Shown: positions 1 to 8,387 of the stretch, piece after piece
Layout of the letters: every line of letters begins with the position of its first letter
How positions within the stretch are numbered: position 1 is the first letter of the stretch
Made by a program: the position numbers and the translations under genes
Notes under the pieces: generated by a model
The model's database searches: none
What the model was told of the DNA's origin: nothing
What the model saw: the letters and a program-made list of their open reading frames with translations, nothing else
Assembly (NCBI RefSeq): GCF_006716355.1
Contig: NZ_VFOW01000001.1
Location: 372,001-436,000 of the forward strand
Source: Stackebrandtia endophytica
Lineage (GTDB): Bacteria; Actinomycetota; Actinomycetes; Mycobacteriales; Micromonosporaceae
DNA: 64,000 bases
Reading direction: 5' to 3'

Positions 1-197
1 CGTCCGTCGACGGTGATGTGGCCGCCGGTCTGTTGCCGGAAGGCCGCGATGATCGACAGCAGGCTGGTCTTACCGGATCCGTTGCGGCCCAATAGGCCGT
101 AGATTTTTCCCCCGTCGAGGTCGAAGCTCAAGTCGTCGAGGGCGCGGGTGTCGCCGTAGTCGAGGCGCAGGTTTGTCGCGGTGATACCGAGGGACAT
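1..197 (-). CDS. ABC transporter ATP-binding protein (N-terminal part, cut by window edge)
   Basis: Only the first 65 codons are in the window. The translation begins MSLGITATNLRLDYGD and carries a Walker A motif, GRNGSGKT, at about residues 37-44, which places it with ABC transporter ATPases. The ATG at 195-197 lies 5 bp downstream of the stop of the GntR-type regulator, so the two are one operon. This pairing matches YtrA-YtrB style modules, where a short GntR repressor controls its own ABC exporter. The substrate is unknown, and the permease would lie beyond the left edge. Confidence 0.85.
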   Translation of the reverse strand, partial: MSLGITATNLRLDYGDTRALDDLSFDLDGGKIYGLLGRNGSGKTSLLSIIAAFRQQTGGHITVDG

Positions 198-202
198 GTG
201 GG

Positions 203-577
203 TCACCCGTCTTTCCGTTGGATGTGGTCGATGACATCGGACAGCGGGATGCCGATGGTCTGGGCCTCGTCGATCATCGGGTCGACCACGTCGGTGAAGA
301 AGCTGTCCCGGTGCTGCGCGCGCAACTTCTGCTGGGCATTGGGACTGACGAACATCCCGATACCGCGTCGCTTGTAGAGGATCTCCTCATCCAGCAGTTC
401 TCGAAGTCCCTTGGCCGCGGTGGCCGGGTTGATGCGATAGGCGGCAGCGTATTGGTTGGTAGACATGACTTGGGAGTCCTCCGCGAGCGCACCGGAAAGG
501 ATGTCGCTCTTGATTCGCTCGGCTATCTGGCGATAGATGGGGCTGCGATCGTCGAACACGTTCACCCCCTGGTTCAT
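203..577 (-). CDS. GntR family transcriptional regulator, YtrA-type
   Basis: A 124-residue protein with an N-terminal winged helix-turn-helix of the GntR family (PIYRQIAERIKSDILSGAL, then the recognition region STNQYAAAYRINPATAAKGL). Its short helical C-terminus has no effector domain. That length and architecture are typical of the YtrA subfamily, which represses adjacent ABC transporter genes. It lies 5 bp ahead of the ABC ATPase gene on the same strand. GGTTCATTA repeats at and just upstream of the start codon are the probable autoregulatory operator. Subfamily assignment is firm; the inducer is unknown. Confidence 0.9.
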   Translation of the reverse strand: MNQGVNVFDDRSPIYRQIAERIKSDILSGALAEDSQVMSTNQYAAAYRINPATAAKGLRELLDEEILYKRRGIGMFVSPNAQQKLRAQHRDSFFTDVVDPMIDEAQTIGIPLSDVIDHIQRKDG

Positions 578-610
578 TAGATAGGTGGTTCATTACTTGA
601 CTAATGAACC
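571..610 (-). promoter_or_regulatory. Candidate operator of the GntR/YtrA regulator
   Basis: GGTTCATTA at 587-595 and TAATGAACC at 602-610 form a perfect 9-bp inverted repeat with a 6-bp spacer. A further direct copy, GGTTCATTAG at 571-580, overlaps the ATG of the regulator. The sequence is AT-rich against the GC-rich background. YtrA-type repressors bind palindromes at their own promoters, so autorepression is inferred. Confidence 0.6.
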
Positions 611-725
611 ATAGAACAGACGATCCCCCATCGTCAACCGGGTAGGCGGCGGTCGGGCAGTCGTCACGGTCGTGAGCTGGGCGTACTCGCCGAAAAGAGA
701 ACCGCGTCACCGGTGACGCGGTTCG

Positions 726-2672
726 TTACCAGAGCTCTCGCGGATCGATCTGGATACGAACCACGTCGCCGGGTTTGGTCAGGCTTCGGGTGGCCGCGGC
801 CTTGTGCAGCAACTGGGCCAATCGAGCACCGTGACGGCGAGACGTGCGCAGCAGCAACCGCTCCGACCGGTCGTCGACCGGGATCGGGCCCAACACCTCC
901 ACCTCGTCCCCCCACGAGGCGATGGAGCTGAACTCCGCGATCGCCTGCGGCGAACCCGACAGCGACGCCATCCGCACCGCCGGTGGAAACCGCAACTGAG
1001 TCCGGGTCGCCAACTCCCGCTCGGCGAACCAGGCCGGATCCCACCGCAACAACGCCTGCACCGTGGGCAATCCGCCGTCGGCGACGACCACGACGGTGCC
1101 CCCGTCGTCGGCTGGTCGAGCCAATGCCGCCGCCGCGTACCAGCGACGCAGTGCCTCCTCCTCGGCCCGCAGGTCGACCCGACTGAGCAGCGCCCAGGTG
1201 TCCAGCAGCAACACGGCCCCGTAGCCGTCCCCCGCCGGAGGTTCGGCACCGGGAGTGGCGACCACTATCGACCGGCCCGACCCCACCTGTTCCAGGATCC
1301 GGTCGCCGCCGGAGGTGTGAACCGGCACGCCGGCGAAGGCCCGTCCCAGTTCCTCTGCGGTTCGGGCCGAGCCGACCACGACCGCTCGCAGTCGTCGATC
1401 CCCGCAGTGCGGGCAACGGTGATCGGCCGCCGGGCGACCACACCAGCGGCACACCGGAATCCCCTGCGCCGAAGGCAGACTCAACGGACCCGAACACTGT
1501 TGGCACTGAGCACGACGACGACAGTTCACACAGGACACCGCTGGGAGATAGCCGCGGCGGGGCGTCTGCACCAGGACCGGGAGGTCGTCACGCAACGCCC
1601 GCTGGGCCGCACGCCACGCGGGTGTCGGCAGGCGAGCCGCGCCCGAATCGGGGTCGGCCGCCAAGTCGGCGTCGTCACCGACCGGAACCACGCGCGGAGA
1701 GGACCGGCGCACCTGCGCCCGATCGGCGGTCACCGCCGTCGCCCAGCCCGAATCGACCAACAGCTGGGCCTGGGTGCTGCGCGCCCAGCCGGCGACCAGC
1801 GCCCCGCACCCGGCCAGTTGCGCACGGGTCAACAGCACCTCTCGGGCATGCGGATAGGGGGCGTGGGGTTCGGCGTGCGAGTCGTCGCCGTCGTCCCAGA
1901 TCGCGACCAATCCCAGCGATTCCACCGGCGCGAAGCAAGCCGCCCGCGTACCGGCGACGACTTTGACTGCGCCACGGCGCACCGCCAGGAACGCCCGGTA
2001 GCGTTTCGCCGGGCCCGACGCCGCCGACAGGCACACGTGCCGATCCGGGCCCAGGACCCGCGCCAGCGCCGCGTCGAGCCGATCGAGATCGCGCTGGTCG
2101 GGGACCACCAGCAGCGCGCCACGTCCATGGGCGGCGGAGGCGGCCGCCGCTTCGGCGAACCGGGTGGGCCAGTCCTCCCCCGCCACCGCCTGCCAGACGA
2201 CCCGGGGGTTTCGTCGCTTCGCCAGGGCGGTGAGGAACGGTTCGCCGTGGGCGTATCGGCGCCAGCCGGCGGCCGGGGGCTCCACGATGGTGCCCGCCGC
2301 CTCGGCCGGCTTCTCCTGTTCGACACGCGCCTGGCGAGGGGGAACGGCCAGCCGCAGCACGTCCGACAGGTTCCCGGCGTAGCGGTCGGCCACCGCGCGC
2401 GCCAGGCTCGCGACCTCCTCCGACAGGACGGACTCGTCGGAAACGAGCTTCTCGATCGGGTGGAGTCGGCCGTGGTAGTCGCTGCCGCTGGTCAGTGAGA
2501 TCACGTAACCCGACAGCAGGCGTCCGGAGAACCGGACCTTGACGCGGCAGCCCGGGCGGACCCGGGCCGCCAGGTCGGTGGGCACCAGATAATCGAACAG
2601 ACGGTCCAGGTGAGGCAGCGGACTGTCGACGCTGACCTGAGCCACGGTCGGTGACGGCGCGTCGAATAGCAT
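726..2672 (-). CDS. priA: Primosomal protein N' (PriA-like, probable non-helicase)
   Basis: A 648-residue protein with the PriA N-terminal DNA-binding domain (VDSPLPHLDRLFDYLVP) and the central cysteine cluster (CVNCRRRAQCQQC, CRWCGRPAADHRCPHCGDRR, about residues 375-425), which in PriA binds two zinc ions. The Walker A position reads WQAVAGEDWPTRF instead of a GxTGSGKT motif, and the DEAH position reads WDDGDD. ATP hydrolysis is therefore unlikely. Loss of these motifs is characteristic of actinobacterial PriA, annotated as probable replication restart protein. The role in restart of stalled forks is inferred from the family. It stands alone, 37 bp past the end of the DUF4173 gene. Confidence 0.9.
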   Translation of the reverse strand: MLFDAPSPTVAQVSVDSPLPHLDRLFDYLVPTDLAARVRPGCRVKVRFSGRLLSGYVISLTSGSDYHGRLHPIEKLVSDESVLSEEVASLARAVADRYAGNLSDVLRLAVPPRQARVEQEKPAEAAGTIVEPPAAGWRRYAHGEPFLTALAKRRNPRVVWQAVAGEDWPTRFAEAAAASAAHGRGALLVVPDQRDLDRLDAALARVLGPDRHVCLSAASGPAKRYRAFLAVRRGAVKVVAGTRAACFAPVESLGLVAIWDDGDDSHAEPHAPYPHAREVLLTRAQLAGCGALVAGWARSTQAQLLVDSGWATAVTADRAQVRRSSPRVVPVGDDADLAADPDSGAARLPTPAWRAAQRALRDDLPVLVQTPRRGYLPAVSCVNCRRRAQCQQCSGPLSLPSAQGIPVCRWCGRPAADHRCPHCGDRRLRAVVVGSARTAEELGRAFAGVPVHTSGGDRILEQVGSGRSIVVATPGAEPPAGDGYGAVLLLDTWALLSRVDLRAEEEALRRWYAAAALARPADDGGTVVVVADGGLPTVQALLRWDPAWFAERELATRTQLRFPPAVRMASLSGSPQAIAEFSSIASWGDEVEVLGPIPVDDRSERLLLRTSRRHGARLAQLLHKAAATRSLTKPGDVVRIQIDPRELW

Positions 2673-2709
2673 GCGCCATTTCTACCTGGTGGGCCCGACA
2701 GTTGACGCA

Positions 2710-4188
2710 TCAATGCCAGGCACGGCAGCTCAGGCTCGATGTGTCGGAGTATCGTTCGGCCGCCACGGCGCGGGACAGGTTCCACGACAACAGGTCGTCA
2801 CCACCATCGAGATCACCGAGCATCCGACTGACGACGCAGTCGCGTTTCTCTCCGTCCAGTCGATCGTCGACCACCGCCAGCGCGTCGGGCGACAGCCCGC
2901 CGAGATAGGTGAGGTCGATGTCCCCGGTCGCGTCGTAGCGCTCCAGGTTCTGCTGCGCGATGAGGGCCTCCGGGTTGATCGCGGCCAATGCGACGATGAC
3001 GGCGGCGCCGGTTCCCACCGCGGCCCGGGCCAGCCATGCTGCCCGCAATCGAATGCCGCAGAACAGGACCAGGCAGAACAGCACACCTATCCACACTTCG
3101 ACGGCGAACACCCACACTCGAAGGCGCGTCAATCCGTAGACCTGGGAGTACAGGTCCATCCGTGCCAGCGCCGACACGACGACCACCAGCGACATCAGGC
3201 TCAACCCGCCCAGCACGACGCGAAGGACCCATCGGTCACCGCGGGTGGACCGGGGTGCCCACCGGGCTCCGGCGGCGATGACGGCCAGGCTCAACACGGT
3301 GATGATCGACAGCAGCCAGAATCCGGATCGGGCGTACTCGGCATAGGTCAGGCCGGCGGTGTCCATGACGTAGTCGTCGCCACCGAACAACGTTCTGGCC
3401 TGCAGGACGATGAACAGGACGAACACGGCGTTGACGACGATCAGCGGCGCCAACCAGTCGAGTCGCCCCACTCGGGTCGGCTGCCACGGCCAACCGTCGA
3501 CGGTGGGTTTGGAGCCCGCCCAGTGGACCAGTCCCAGGATGACGGCCAGGAACAGTCCGGTCACCACCAGCCGGGCGGTCACCAACGGGACCGACAATCC
3601 ACTGAACAGCCAGTTCATCACCCCTGCGAACGCGGGGTCCGCGGCAGCGAACAACCCTCCGAACAGGATGGCCAGGCCGATCGACAGCATTGCCGTTTGA
3701 ATCACCCGAACCGCCAGATCCTGATTGACGCGGCGGGTGCTTTTGGCGGCCCACACCGCGCCTGCCGGGATCTCCGTCATCGGTGTGACGAGCAGCGGCA
3801 GCAATCCGCTGAGCTGAGTGGACATCGCGACGGTGAACCAGGTGGTGAACATCGCCGCGAGGATCGCCAGGAAGACGACCCATCCGGCGTCCCGCCACGC
3901 CGGGACCGTCCACAGTGCTGCCGACAGCAGGGCGAGCGCGCCTCGTTGCATCGGTAGCGTCCGTTCGGTGCGCCACATCGTGACGCCCAACAACGCCAGT
4001 CCGCCCACGGTGACCCCGAGCCCCAACCGATCACGGATGATCGACCAGGACAGCAGCAACGCCACCCCGGCGCAGAGCCACAGCAGCCACTGTGGTGCGT
4101 CACCTCTGATGTGCCGCAGTCTCCCCAAGGGCATCGGGGCCGGGCCCGCCACGGCCACCATGGGCGCGGGGCTCATCTTCTCCGTCAT
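2710..4188 (-). CDS. DUF4173 polytopic membrane protein
   Basis: A 492-residue integral membrane protein with about ten predicted membrane segments. The sequence TYAEYARSGFW at about residues 282-292 is the hallmark of the DUF4173 family. The soluble C-terminus (about residues 410-492) includes YLGGLSPDALAVVDDRLDG. The start overlaps the stop of the histidine kinase gene (ATGA at 4185-4188), so it is the third gene of a response regulator-kinase-DUF4173 operon. DUF4173 proteins very often sit beside OmpR-type two-component systems, but their molecular function is not established. Confidence 0.85.
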   Translation of the reverse strand: MTEKMSPAPMVAVAGPAPMPLGRLRHIRGDAPQWLLWLCAGVALLLSWSIIRDRLGLGVTVGGLALLGVTMWRTERTLPMQRGALALLSAALWTVPAWRDAGWVVFLAILAAMFTTWFTVAMSTQLSGLLPLLVTPMTEIPAGAVWAAKSTRRVNQDLAVRVIQTAMLSIGLAILFGGLFAAADPAFAGVMNWLFSGLSVPLVTARLVVTGLFLAVILGLVHWAGSKPTVDGWPWQPTRVGRLDWLAPLIVVNAVFVLFIVLQARTLFGGDDYVMDTAGLTYAEYARSGFWLLSIITVLSLAVIAAGARWAPRSTRGDRWVLRVVLGGLSLMSLVVVVSALARMDLYSQVYGLTRLRVWVFAVEVWIGVLFCLVLFCGIRLRAAWLARAAVGTGAAVIVALAAINPEALIAQQNLERYDATGDIDLTYLGGLSPDALAVVDDRLDGEKRDCVVSRMLGDLDGGDDLLSWNLSRAVAAERYSDTSSLSCRAWH

Positions 4189-5195
4189 GATCGACCTTTC
4201 GGTTGAGGCAGAGTCACTTCGATGGCACAGCCGGATTCGGTGTCGACGACCGCGATCGTTCCGCCGTGCAGTTCCACCGCCGAACGGGCGATGGCCAGCC
4301 CGAGGCCGGTACCGGCGCCGGAGGCCCGGTCGCCTCGGTTGAACCGTTCGAACACCCGATGGCGTTCGGCGGGCGGGATTCCCGGACCATCATCGGCGAC
4401 CACAATGGTCAATTGGCCTGCGGTCGAGTGCGCCGACAACCTGATACGCCCCTCGGGTCCGCCGTGTTGATCGGCGTTGCCCACCAGATTGGTGATGACC
4501 TGCTCCAGGCGCCCGGCGTCGGCGTGGATCCGCAGATCCGGCGGAATGTCGACATCGAGTCGAGCCGGATCGACCCCGGTGGCGGCGGCACCGTCCCGCA
4601 AGAACTCGTCGGCGGTGAACCAGCCGGTCCGAAGTTCGACCGTGCCCGACTCCAACCGGGAGACGTCGAGGAGGTCGGTCACCAGGTTCCCCAACCGTTC
4701 GGTATGCCGCAACGCCGCGCGCAGCGACTGTTCATCCGGTGTGGACACTCCGTCGGCCAGGTTCTCCAGCTGCGCCCGCAGTGCCGAGATCGGGGTGCGC
4801 AGTTCATGCGACACGTTGGCGATCAACTCGCGCCGTCGCTCGTCGGCCAAGGCGAGATCGTCGGCCATGTGGTTGAACGCGTCCGCCAACTGCCCCACCT
4901 CGTCACGCGCGGTGGAGCGGACCCGGCGGCTGTAGTCACCGCGAGCCATCGCCTCGGCGGCCGCCGTCATCTGGCGAAGCGGCGAGGTCATTCCGTGGGC
5001 CAGAATCTGCGAGGTCAACACCGCCGCGATCGCGGCGGTCGCGGTCGTCTTCGGCGGCATCATCCCCAGGCCGAACCACAGGACGCACAGGCCGGCACCG
5101 CCCGAACACAACAGCAGCAGGCCGACCTTGACCTTCAGGGACGGCACCGGATCCAGCGGACGCGGCAGCGCGTCCATCACCCGAGACCACCTCAT
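4185..5195 (-). CDS. Two-component sensor histidine kinase (HAMP-HisKA-HATPase)
   Basis: A 336-residue membrane-bound kinase. Two hydrophobic segments (about residues 22-46 and 50-68) are followed by a HAMP linker (about 70-122), a HisKA domain with phospho-acceptor His130 in NVSHELRTPIS, and a HATPase domain with N box (NLVGNADQHG), G1 (DDGPGIP) and G2 (GTGLGLAI). There is almost no periplasmic sensor region, so it probably senses within the membrane. The ATG overlaps the stop of the upstream response regulator by 4 bp, and its own stop overlaps the DUF4173 start. Confidence 0.95.
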   Translation of the reverse strand: MRWSRVMDALPRPLDPVPSLKVKVGLLLLCSGGAGLCVLWFGLGMMPPKTTATAAIAAVLTSQILAHGMTSPLRQMTAAAEAMARGDYSRRVRSTARDEVGQLADAFNHMADDLALADERRRELIANVSHELRTPISALRAQLENLADGVSTPDEQSLRAALRHTERLGNLVTDLLDVSRLESGTVELRTGWFTADEFLRDGAAATGVDPARLDVDIPPDLRIHADAGRLEQVITNLVGNADQHGGPEGRIRLSAHSTAGQLTIVVADDGPGIPPAERHRVFERFNRGDRASGAGTGLGLAIARSAVELHGGTIAVVDTESGCAIEVTLPQPKGRS

Positions 5196-5884
5196 GACTC
5201 CACCGCCAGGGCGTACCCGATCCCGTGAACGGTGCGAATCAACTCGGCGCCGAGCTTGCGACGCAGCGCCTTGACATGGGTGTCGACGGTGCGGGTCTCG
5301 ACCGCACCGCCCCCGTTGAACCCCCAGATGCCTTCCAGCAGCCGCTCCCGACTGACGACCGCTCCCGGACGCTCTGCCAGATGCATCAGCAGGTCGAACT
5401 CGGTCGCGGTCAAATGCACCAGGTCACCGTCGCGACGAACCCGACGGGCCAACCGATCGACGGTTACCGATCCCAAGCGCAGTGCCGACTCGGCGGCGCC
5501 ACCGTAACGGGCGATCCGCCGCAATAGCGCGGTGACCCGGGCGCTCAGCTCCCGCATGCTGAACGGTTTGGTGAGGTAATCGTCGGCGCCGACGCCCAAC
5601 CCGATCAACACGTCGGATTCGTCGTCCCGCGCGGTGAGCATCAGTACCGGCACCGGCCGCCGGGCCTGCACCCGACGGCACACCTCCAACCCGTCGATGC
5701 CGGGCAGCATCACGTCGAGCACCAACAGGTCGGGCAGGAAATCCTCGGCACGATCGACGGCCGTCAGTCCGTCTCCGCAGACCTCGACCCGGTGGCCCTC
5801 AGACCGCAACCGGGCCGCCACCGCCTGCGCGATCGCGGGTTCATCCTCCACGACCAGTATTCGATGGGGCGAGTACTTCGTCAT
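5192..5884 (-). CDS. OmpR/PhoB-family response regulator
   Basis: A 230-residue regulator. The receiver domain has acidic residues E13/D14, phospho-acceptor Asp57 (LLVLDVMLPG) and the conserved Lys in DYLTKPFS. A C-terminal winged-helix DNA-binding domain follows (TATEFDLLMHLAERPGAVVS, VDTHVKALRRKLG). It is the first gene of the operon with the overlapping kinase and the DUF4173 gene. The target regulon is unknown. Confidence 0.95.
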   Translation of the reverse strand: MTKYSPHRILVVEDEPAIAQAVAARLRSEGHRVEVCGDGLTAVDRAEDFLPDLLVLDVMLPGIDGLEVCRRVQARRPVPVLMLTARDDESDVLIGLGVGADDYLTKPFSMRELSARVTALLRRIARYGGAAESALRLGSVTVDRLARRVRRDGDLVHLTATEFDLLMHLAERPGAVVSRERLLEGIWGFNGGGAVETRTVDTHVKALRRKLGAELIRTVHGIGYALAVES

Positions 5885-5949
5885 GGCGCCAAGATTAAGA
5901 ACCGGATATGGAGATACCGGCGGGCGAATGTGAAGATTCGGTGTGGATC

Positions 5950-5981
5950 ACCGGCAGGGACCGACACGGGCCCCTGCCGGT
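5950..5981 (-). terminator. Hairpin downstream of the arsC-like gene
   Basis: ACCGGCAGGG (5950-5959) pairs perfectly with CCCTGCCGGT (5972-5981). It follows the stop of the ArsC-like gene by 6 bp. No T tract is present, so it is a terminator-like or 3'-stabilising hairpin rather than a clear intrinsic terminator. Confidence 0.45.
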
Positions 5982-5987
5982 GCCCGA

Positions 5988-6347
5988 TCAATCCAGGATC
6001 GACTGCCAACCGGGCTGGCGGGCGATCACGGCGCGCTCGCCCCGGATCACGATGGGACGCTCGATGATCCTGGGGTGCTTGGACATCGCGGCCAACCAGC
6101 GGTCACGGTCGGCGGCCTCCCGCCCCCAGTCGGCCATGCCGAGGAAGCGGTACTCGGCCTCCTTGGTTCGGCACGCCTGCCACGGCTCCAGACCGGCTTT
6201 GGCCAACACCTCGGCCAGTTCCTCGGGAGTCGGTGGGTCCTCTCGATAGTCGCGCACCGTGGTCGGCAGATCGATCTCCATGAGTTCGGTGTGCGCCGCC
6301 CGGCTCTTCGAGCAGGACGTGTTATGCCAGATGACAACCTCTTCCAT
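5988..6347 (-). CDS. ArsC/Spx-family reductase-like protein
   Basis: A 119-residue protein of the ArsC thioredoxin-fold family. The N-terminus VVIWHNTSCSKSRAAHTEL has the single catalytic-type Cys12 followed by SKSR, as in glutaredoxin-linked arsenate reductases. The C-terminal part (RPIVIRGERAVIARQP) contains the Arg that binds the oxyanion in that family. No ars operon genes are nearby, so arsenate reduction is only a family-level guess. Confidence 0.85.
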   Translation of the reverse strand: MEEVVIWHNTSCSKSRAAHTELMEIDLPTTVRDYREDPPTPEELAEVLAKAGLEPWQACRTKEAEYRFLGMADWGREAADRDRWLAAMSKHPRIIERPIVIRGERAVIARQPGWQSILD

Positions 6348-6473
6348 TCCCCTAGTTTCGCACTCCCGGGACGCGCACTTTGCGGCGTCGCCCCGTCAAA
6401 CCGGTGCCTGCGGGCGCTGCACGCCGTCCGCACGGGCGCGACACCACCGGCACACCGGAAAAGCACCGGACGC

Positions 6474-7511
6474 CTACCGGGACTCGTGCCAGGCGGCCAG
6501 CACCTCGGCCTCGCGCTCCCGGGTCAACGAGCGATACGGGCCGCCCTCGGCATTGGGCACCGGCCGCCGATCTCGCGTGGCCAACCAGTCGGCGGCGGTG
6601 TCGGCCAACGGCCGGATCGACAGGCCCGCCTCCATCGCCGGGCGGGTGTCGCGGGTCAGGAACCCGGCATACTCCGGCAGTGGCAGCCACAGGCCGAGGG
6701 CGTCGTCTCCCGACCAGGGCTTGACCCCGTGTTCCACCAGGAACTCCTGCGGAACCCAGGTCAGATTCGGTGTGGCGCCGACACCGTCGGCGATCTCGGT
6801 GAAGAACCGCTCGCGGGTCATGGGAAGGCTCACACCGTCGTAGACGCCGGTCAGACCGGTCTCGGCCGCGTCGACGACCCAATTCGCCAGGTCACGGACG
6901 TCGACGTACTGGACCATCTCGGTCGGGGCGCCCGGCGCCAGGATCTCTCCACCGTCGGCGATGCGGTCGGGCCAGTACCCGAAACGGTAACTCGGGTCGT
7001 TGTCTCCGACGATCAATCCGGCGCGCAGGATGAACGACCGGTCGGGTTTGTGCCGTAGCACCAGGTTCTCGCAGGCGACCTTGCTGGCGCCGTACTTCTC
7101 GATGTCGGGGTCGAGGCTGTCCTCGTCGGTCGGTTCCAAGGTGGGCGCGGTCGCCGCGGTCTGCCCGACGGTCTCGTCATCGGAGTACGCACTACAGGAG
7201 GACACATAGGTCCAGTGACCGGTGGTGGCGGCCAGCGTCTCCAGGGCACGTTTCATCTGCCCGGGCAGTCTGGTGACGTCGACCACGGCATCGAAATGCC
7301 GATCTGCCAGCGCCCTCAACCCCTCAGCGGAGTCACGGTCGGCGGTGACGTGTCGGGCACCCTCCGGCGGCTCCCCGCTGATGCCGCGCGCCACGACGGT
7401 CACGTCGTGTCCGCGCTCGACGGCGTACCTGGCGATGGTCTTCGACAGGAAGGCGGTCCCGCCCAACACCAACAGTTTCAGGGGTGCGCTCTTAGATCCG
7501 CTCTGCTTCAT
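6474..7511 (-). CDS. NAD-dependent epimerase/dehydratase (extended SDR) family protein
   Basis: A 345-residue Rossmann-fold protein. The N-terminal strand LKLLVLGGTAFLSKTIA provides a glycine-rich dinucleotide-binding loop in the variant form GGTAFLS. In place of the usual YxxxK, YGASKVACE at about residues 144-152 supplies Tyr and Lys with the expected spacing. The profile resembles actinobacterial proteins annotated as NAD-dependent epimerases or reductases. It is monocistronic and divergent from the HTH gene across a 112-bp promoter region. The substrate is unknown. Confidence 0.85.
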   Translation of the reverse strand: MKQSGSKSAPLKLLVLGGTAFLSKTIARYAVERGHDVTVVARGISGEPPEGARHVTADRDSAEGLRALADRHFDAVVDVTRLPGQMKRALETLAATTGHWTYVSSCSAYSDDETVGQTAATAPTLEPTDEDSLDPDIEKYGASKVACENLVLRHKPDRSFILRAGLIVGDNDPSYRFGYWPDRIADGGEILAPGAPTEMVQYVDVRDLANWVVDAAETGLTGVYDGVSLPMTRERFFTEIADGVGATPNLTWVPQEFLVEHGVKPWSGDDALGLWLPLPEYAGFLTRDTRPAMEAGLSIRPLADTAADWLATRDRRPVPNAEGGPYRSLTREREAEVLAAWHESR

Positions 7512-7576
7512 GAACCCACTCTGCCGCCGCGTCCGCCGGTCCGCCAGCTTCCTCGCTGTCAGCGAAACCCCGGACC

Positions 7577-7620
7577 GTCAACCGTGGTTGACACAACTCA
7601 GTCTGTCAATGTAGGTTGAC
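7577..7620 (+). promoter_or_regulatory. Leaderless promoter with twin palindromic operators
   Basis: A -35 box TTGACA (7588-7593) and a -10 box TAGGTT (7612-7617) are spaced by 18 bp. The predicted transcription start coincides with the A of the ATG at 7624, so the mRNA would be leaderless. Two near-identical 16-bp palindromes, GTCAACCGTGGTTGAC (7577-7592) and GTCAATGTAGGTTGAC (7605-7620), overlap the -35 and -10 boxes. This layout suggests tight repression, probably by the small HTH protein encoded directly downstream. Confidence 0.7.
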
Positions 7621-7623
7621 AGC

Positions 7624-7833
7624 ATGACGAACGCTACCGACCTGGCCACCGCGGCCGCCGATGCCGATCCGGCAACCGGCCTTCGAGCGGTGGCGGCACT
7701 TCGCCGACTGCTGGAGCACCTGGAAGCGACGCAGGTGCGCAGCGCCCGAGCCCACGGCTGGGCGTGGCAGCGCATCGCCACCGAACTGGGCGTCAGTCGG
7801 CAGGCCGTCCACAAGAAGTACCGGAAGGACTGA
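7624..7833 (+). CDS. Small helix-turn-helix protein
   Basis: A 69-residue protein made almost entirely of a helix-turn-helix: the C-terminus GWAWQRIATELGVSRQAVHKKY is a clear HTH with recognition helix SRQAVHKKY. The upstream helices (RAVAALRRLLEHLEATQ) probably dimerise. The Clp-N-domain gene starts 5 bp after its stop, so the two are one operon. Actinobacteria often carry this HTH/Clp-N pair. The twin palindromes over the promoter make it the likely autorepressor. Confidence 0.88.
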   Translation: MTNATDLATAAADADPATGLRAVAALRRLLEHLEATQVRSARAHGWAWQRIATELGVSRQAVHKKYRKD

Positions 7834-7838
7834 GGACC

Positions 7839-8372
7839 GTGTTCGAGAAGTTCTCCAAATCCGTCGTCCGCGGCGTGCACGAGGCGGTCCGGGAAGCCCA
7901 TCTGGCGCAATCGAAGCAGGTGACCGAGGAGCACCTGGTGTACGGACTGTTCCACCATCCCGATGCCTGGATTCCACGCATGCTGGGACACCGGATCACG
8001 CGCGACGATGTGCGGCGAACATTCGGCCGCGCCCATCGAAACGGTGGCATCAGCGCCACCGAGATCGCATCGCTGCGGCAACTCGGCATCGATGTGGGGC
8101 CACTGGTCGCCGATCTGGAATGGCGGCGAGACGACGACCGGGAACCATCTCCCCCGGCACGACGCCGCCGGTTCAGCAAGCCGCATCTGCCGTTCGACGA
8201 CTCGGCGAAACTGGCCCTCGAAGGCGCACTGGCGGAGGCCCGGCAGCGCGGGGACCGCAAGATCGACGATCGACATCTGCTGTTGGCGATTCTGCGACGG
8301 GGTGGATTGGCGGCCGGGGTGCTCGCCGAACACGACATCACATATCAGTCGATGCAACACCACCGGGGATGA
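7839..8372 (+). CDS. Clp N-terminal-domain protein without AAA+ module
   Basis: A 177-residue protein with a GTG start at 7839, chosen because it follows the HTH stop by 5 bp and begins FEKFSKSVVRGVHEAVREA. Two Clp-N-like repeats are visible (AREAH..EEHLVYGLF type at about residues 15-35, and ALAEARQRGDRKIDDRHLLLAIL at about 128-150), separated by a linker. No Walker motifs follow, so it is a free-standing substrate- or adaptor-binding domain, not a ClpC/ClpA unfoldase. Such proteins may act as Clp adaptors or stress sensors; that is inference. Confidence 0.85.
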   Translation: MFEKFSKSVVRGVHEAVREAHLAQSKQVTEEHLVYGLFHHPDAWIPRMLGHRITRDDVRRTFGRAHRNGGISATEIASLRQLGIDVGPLVADLEWRRDDDREPSPPARRRRFSKPHLPFDDSAKLALEGALAEARQRGDRKIDDRHLLLAILRRGGLAAGVLAEHDITYQSMQHHRG

Positions 8373-8387
8373 CACGCCGTAGTGGCG

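Noticed and set aside
804-2498. Long open frame on the plus strand opposite priA
   Set aside because: It is rich in Arg, Gln, His and Pro with no domain logic and lies entirely antisense to priA; such shadows are expected in high-GC DNA.
2671-3957. Open frame antisense to the DUF4173 gene
   Set aside because: Its composition is dominated by Gln, Gly, Asp and His without hydrophobic core; the DUF4173 protein explains the coding bias.
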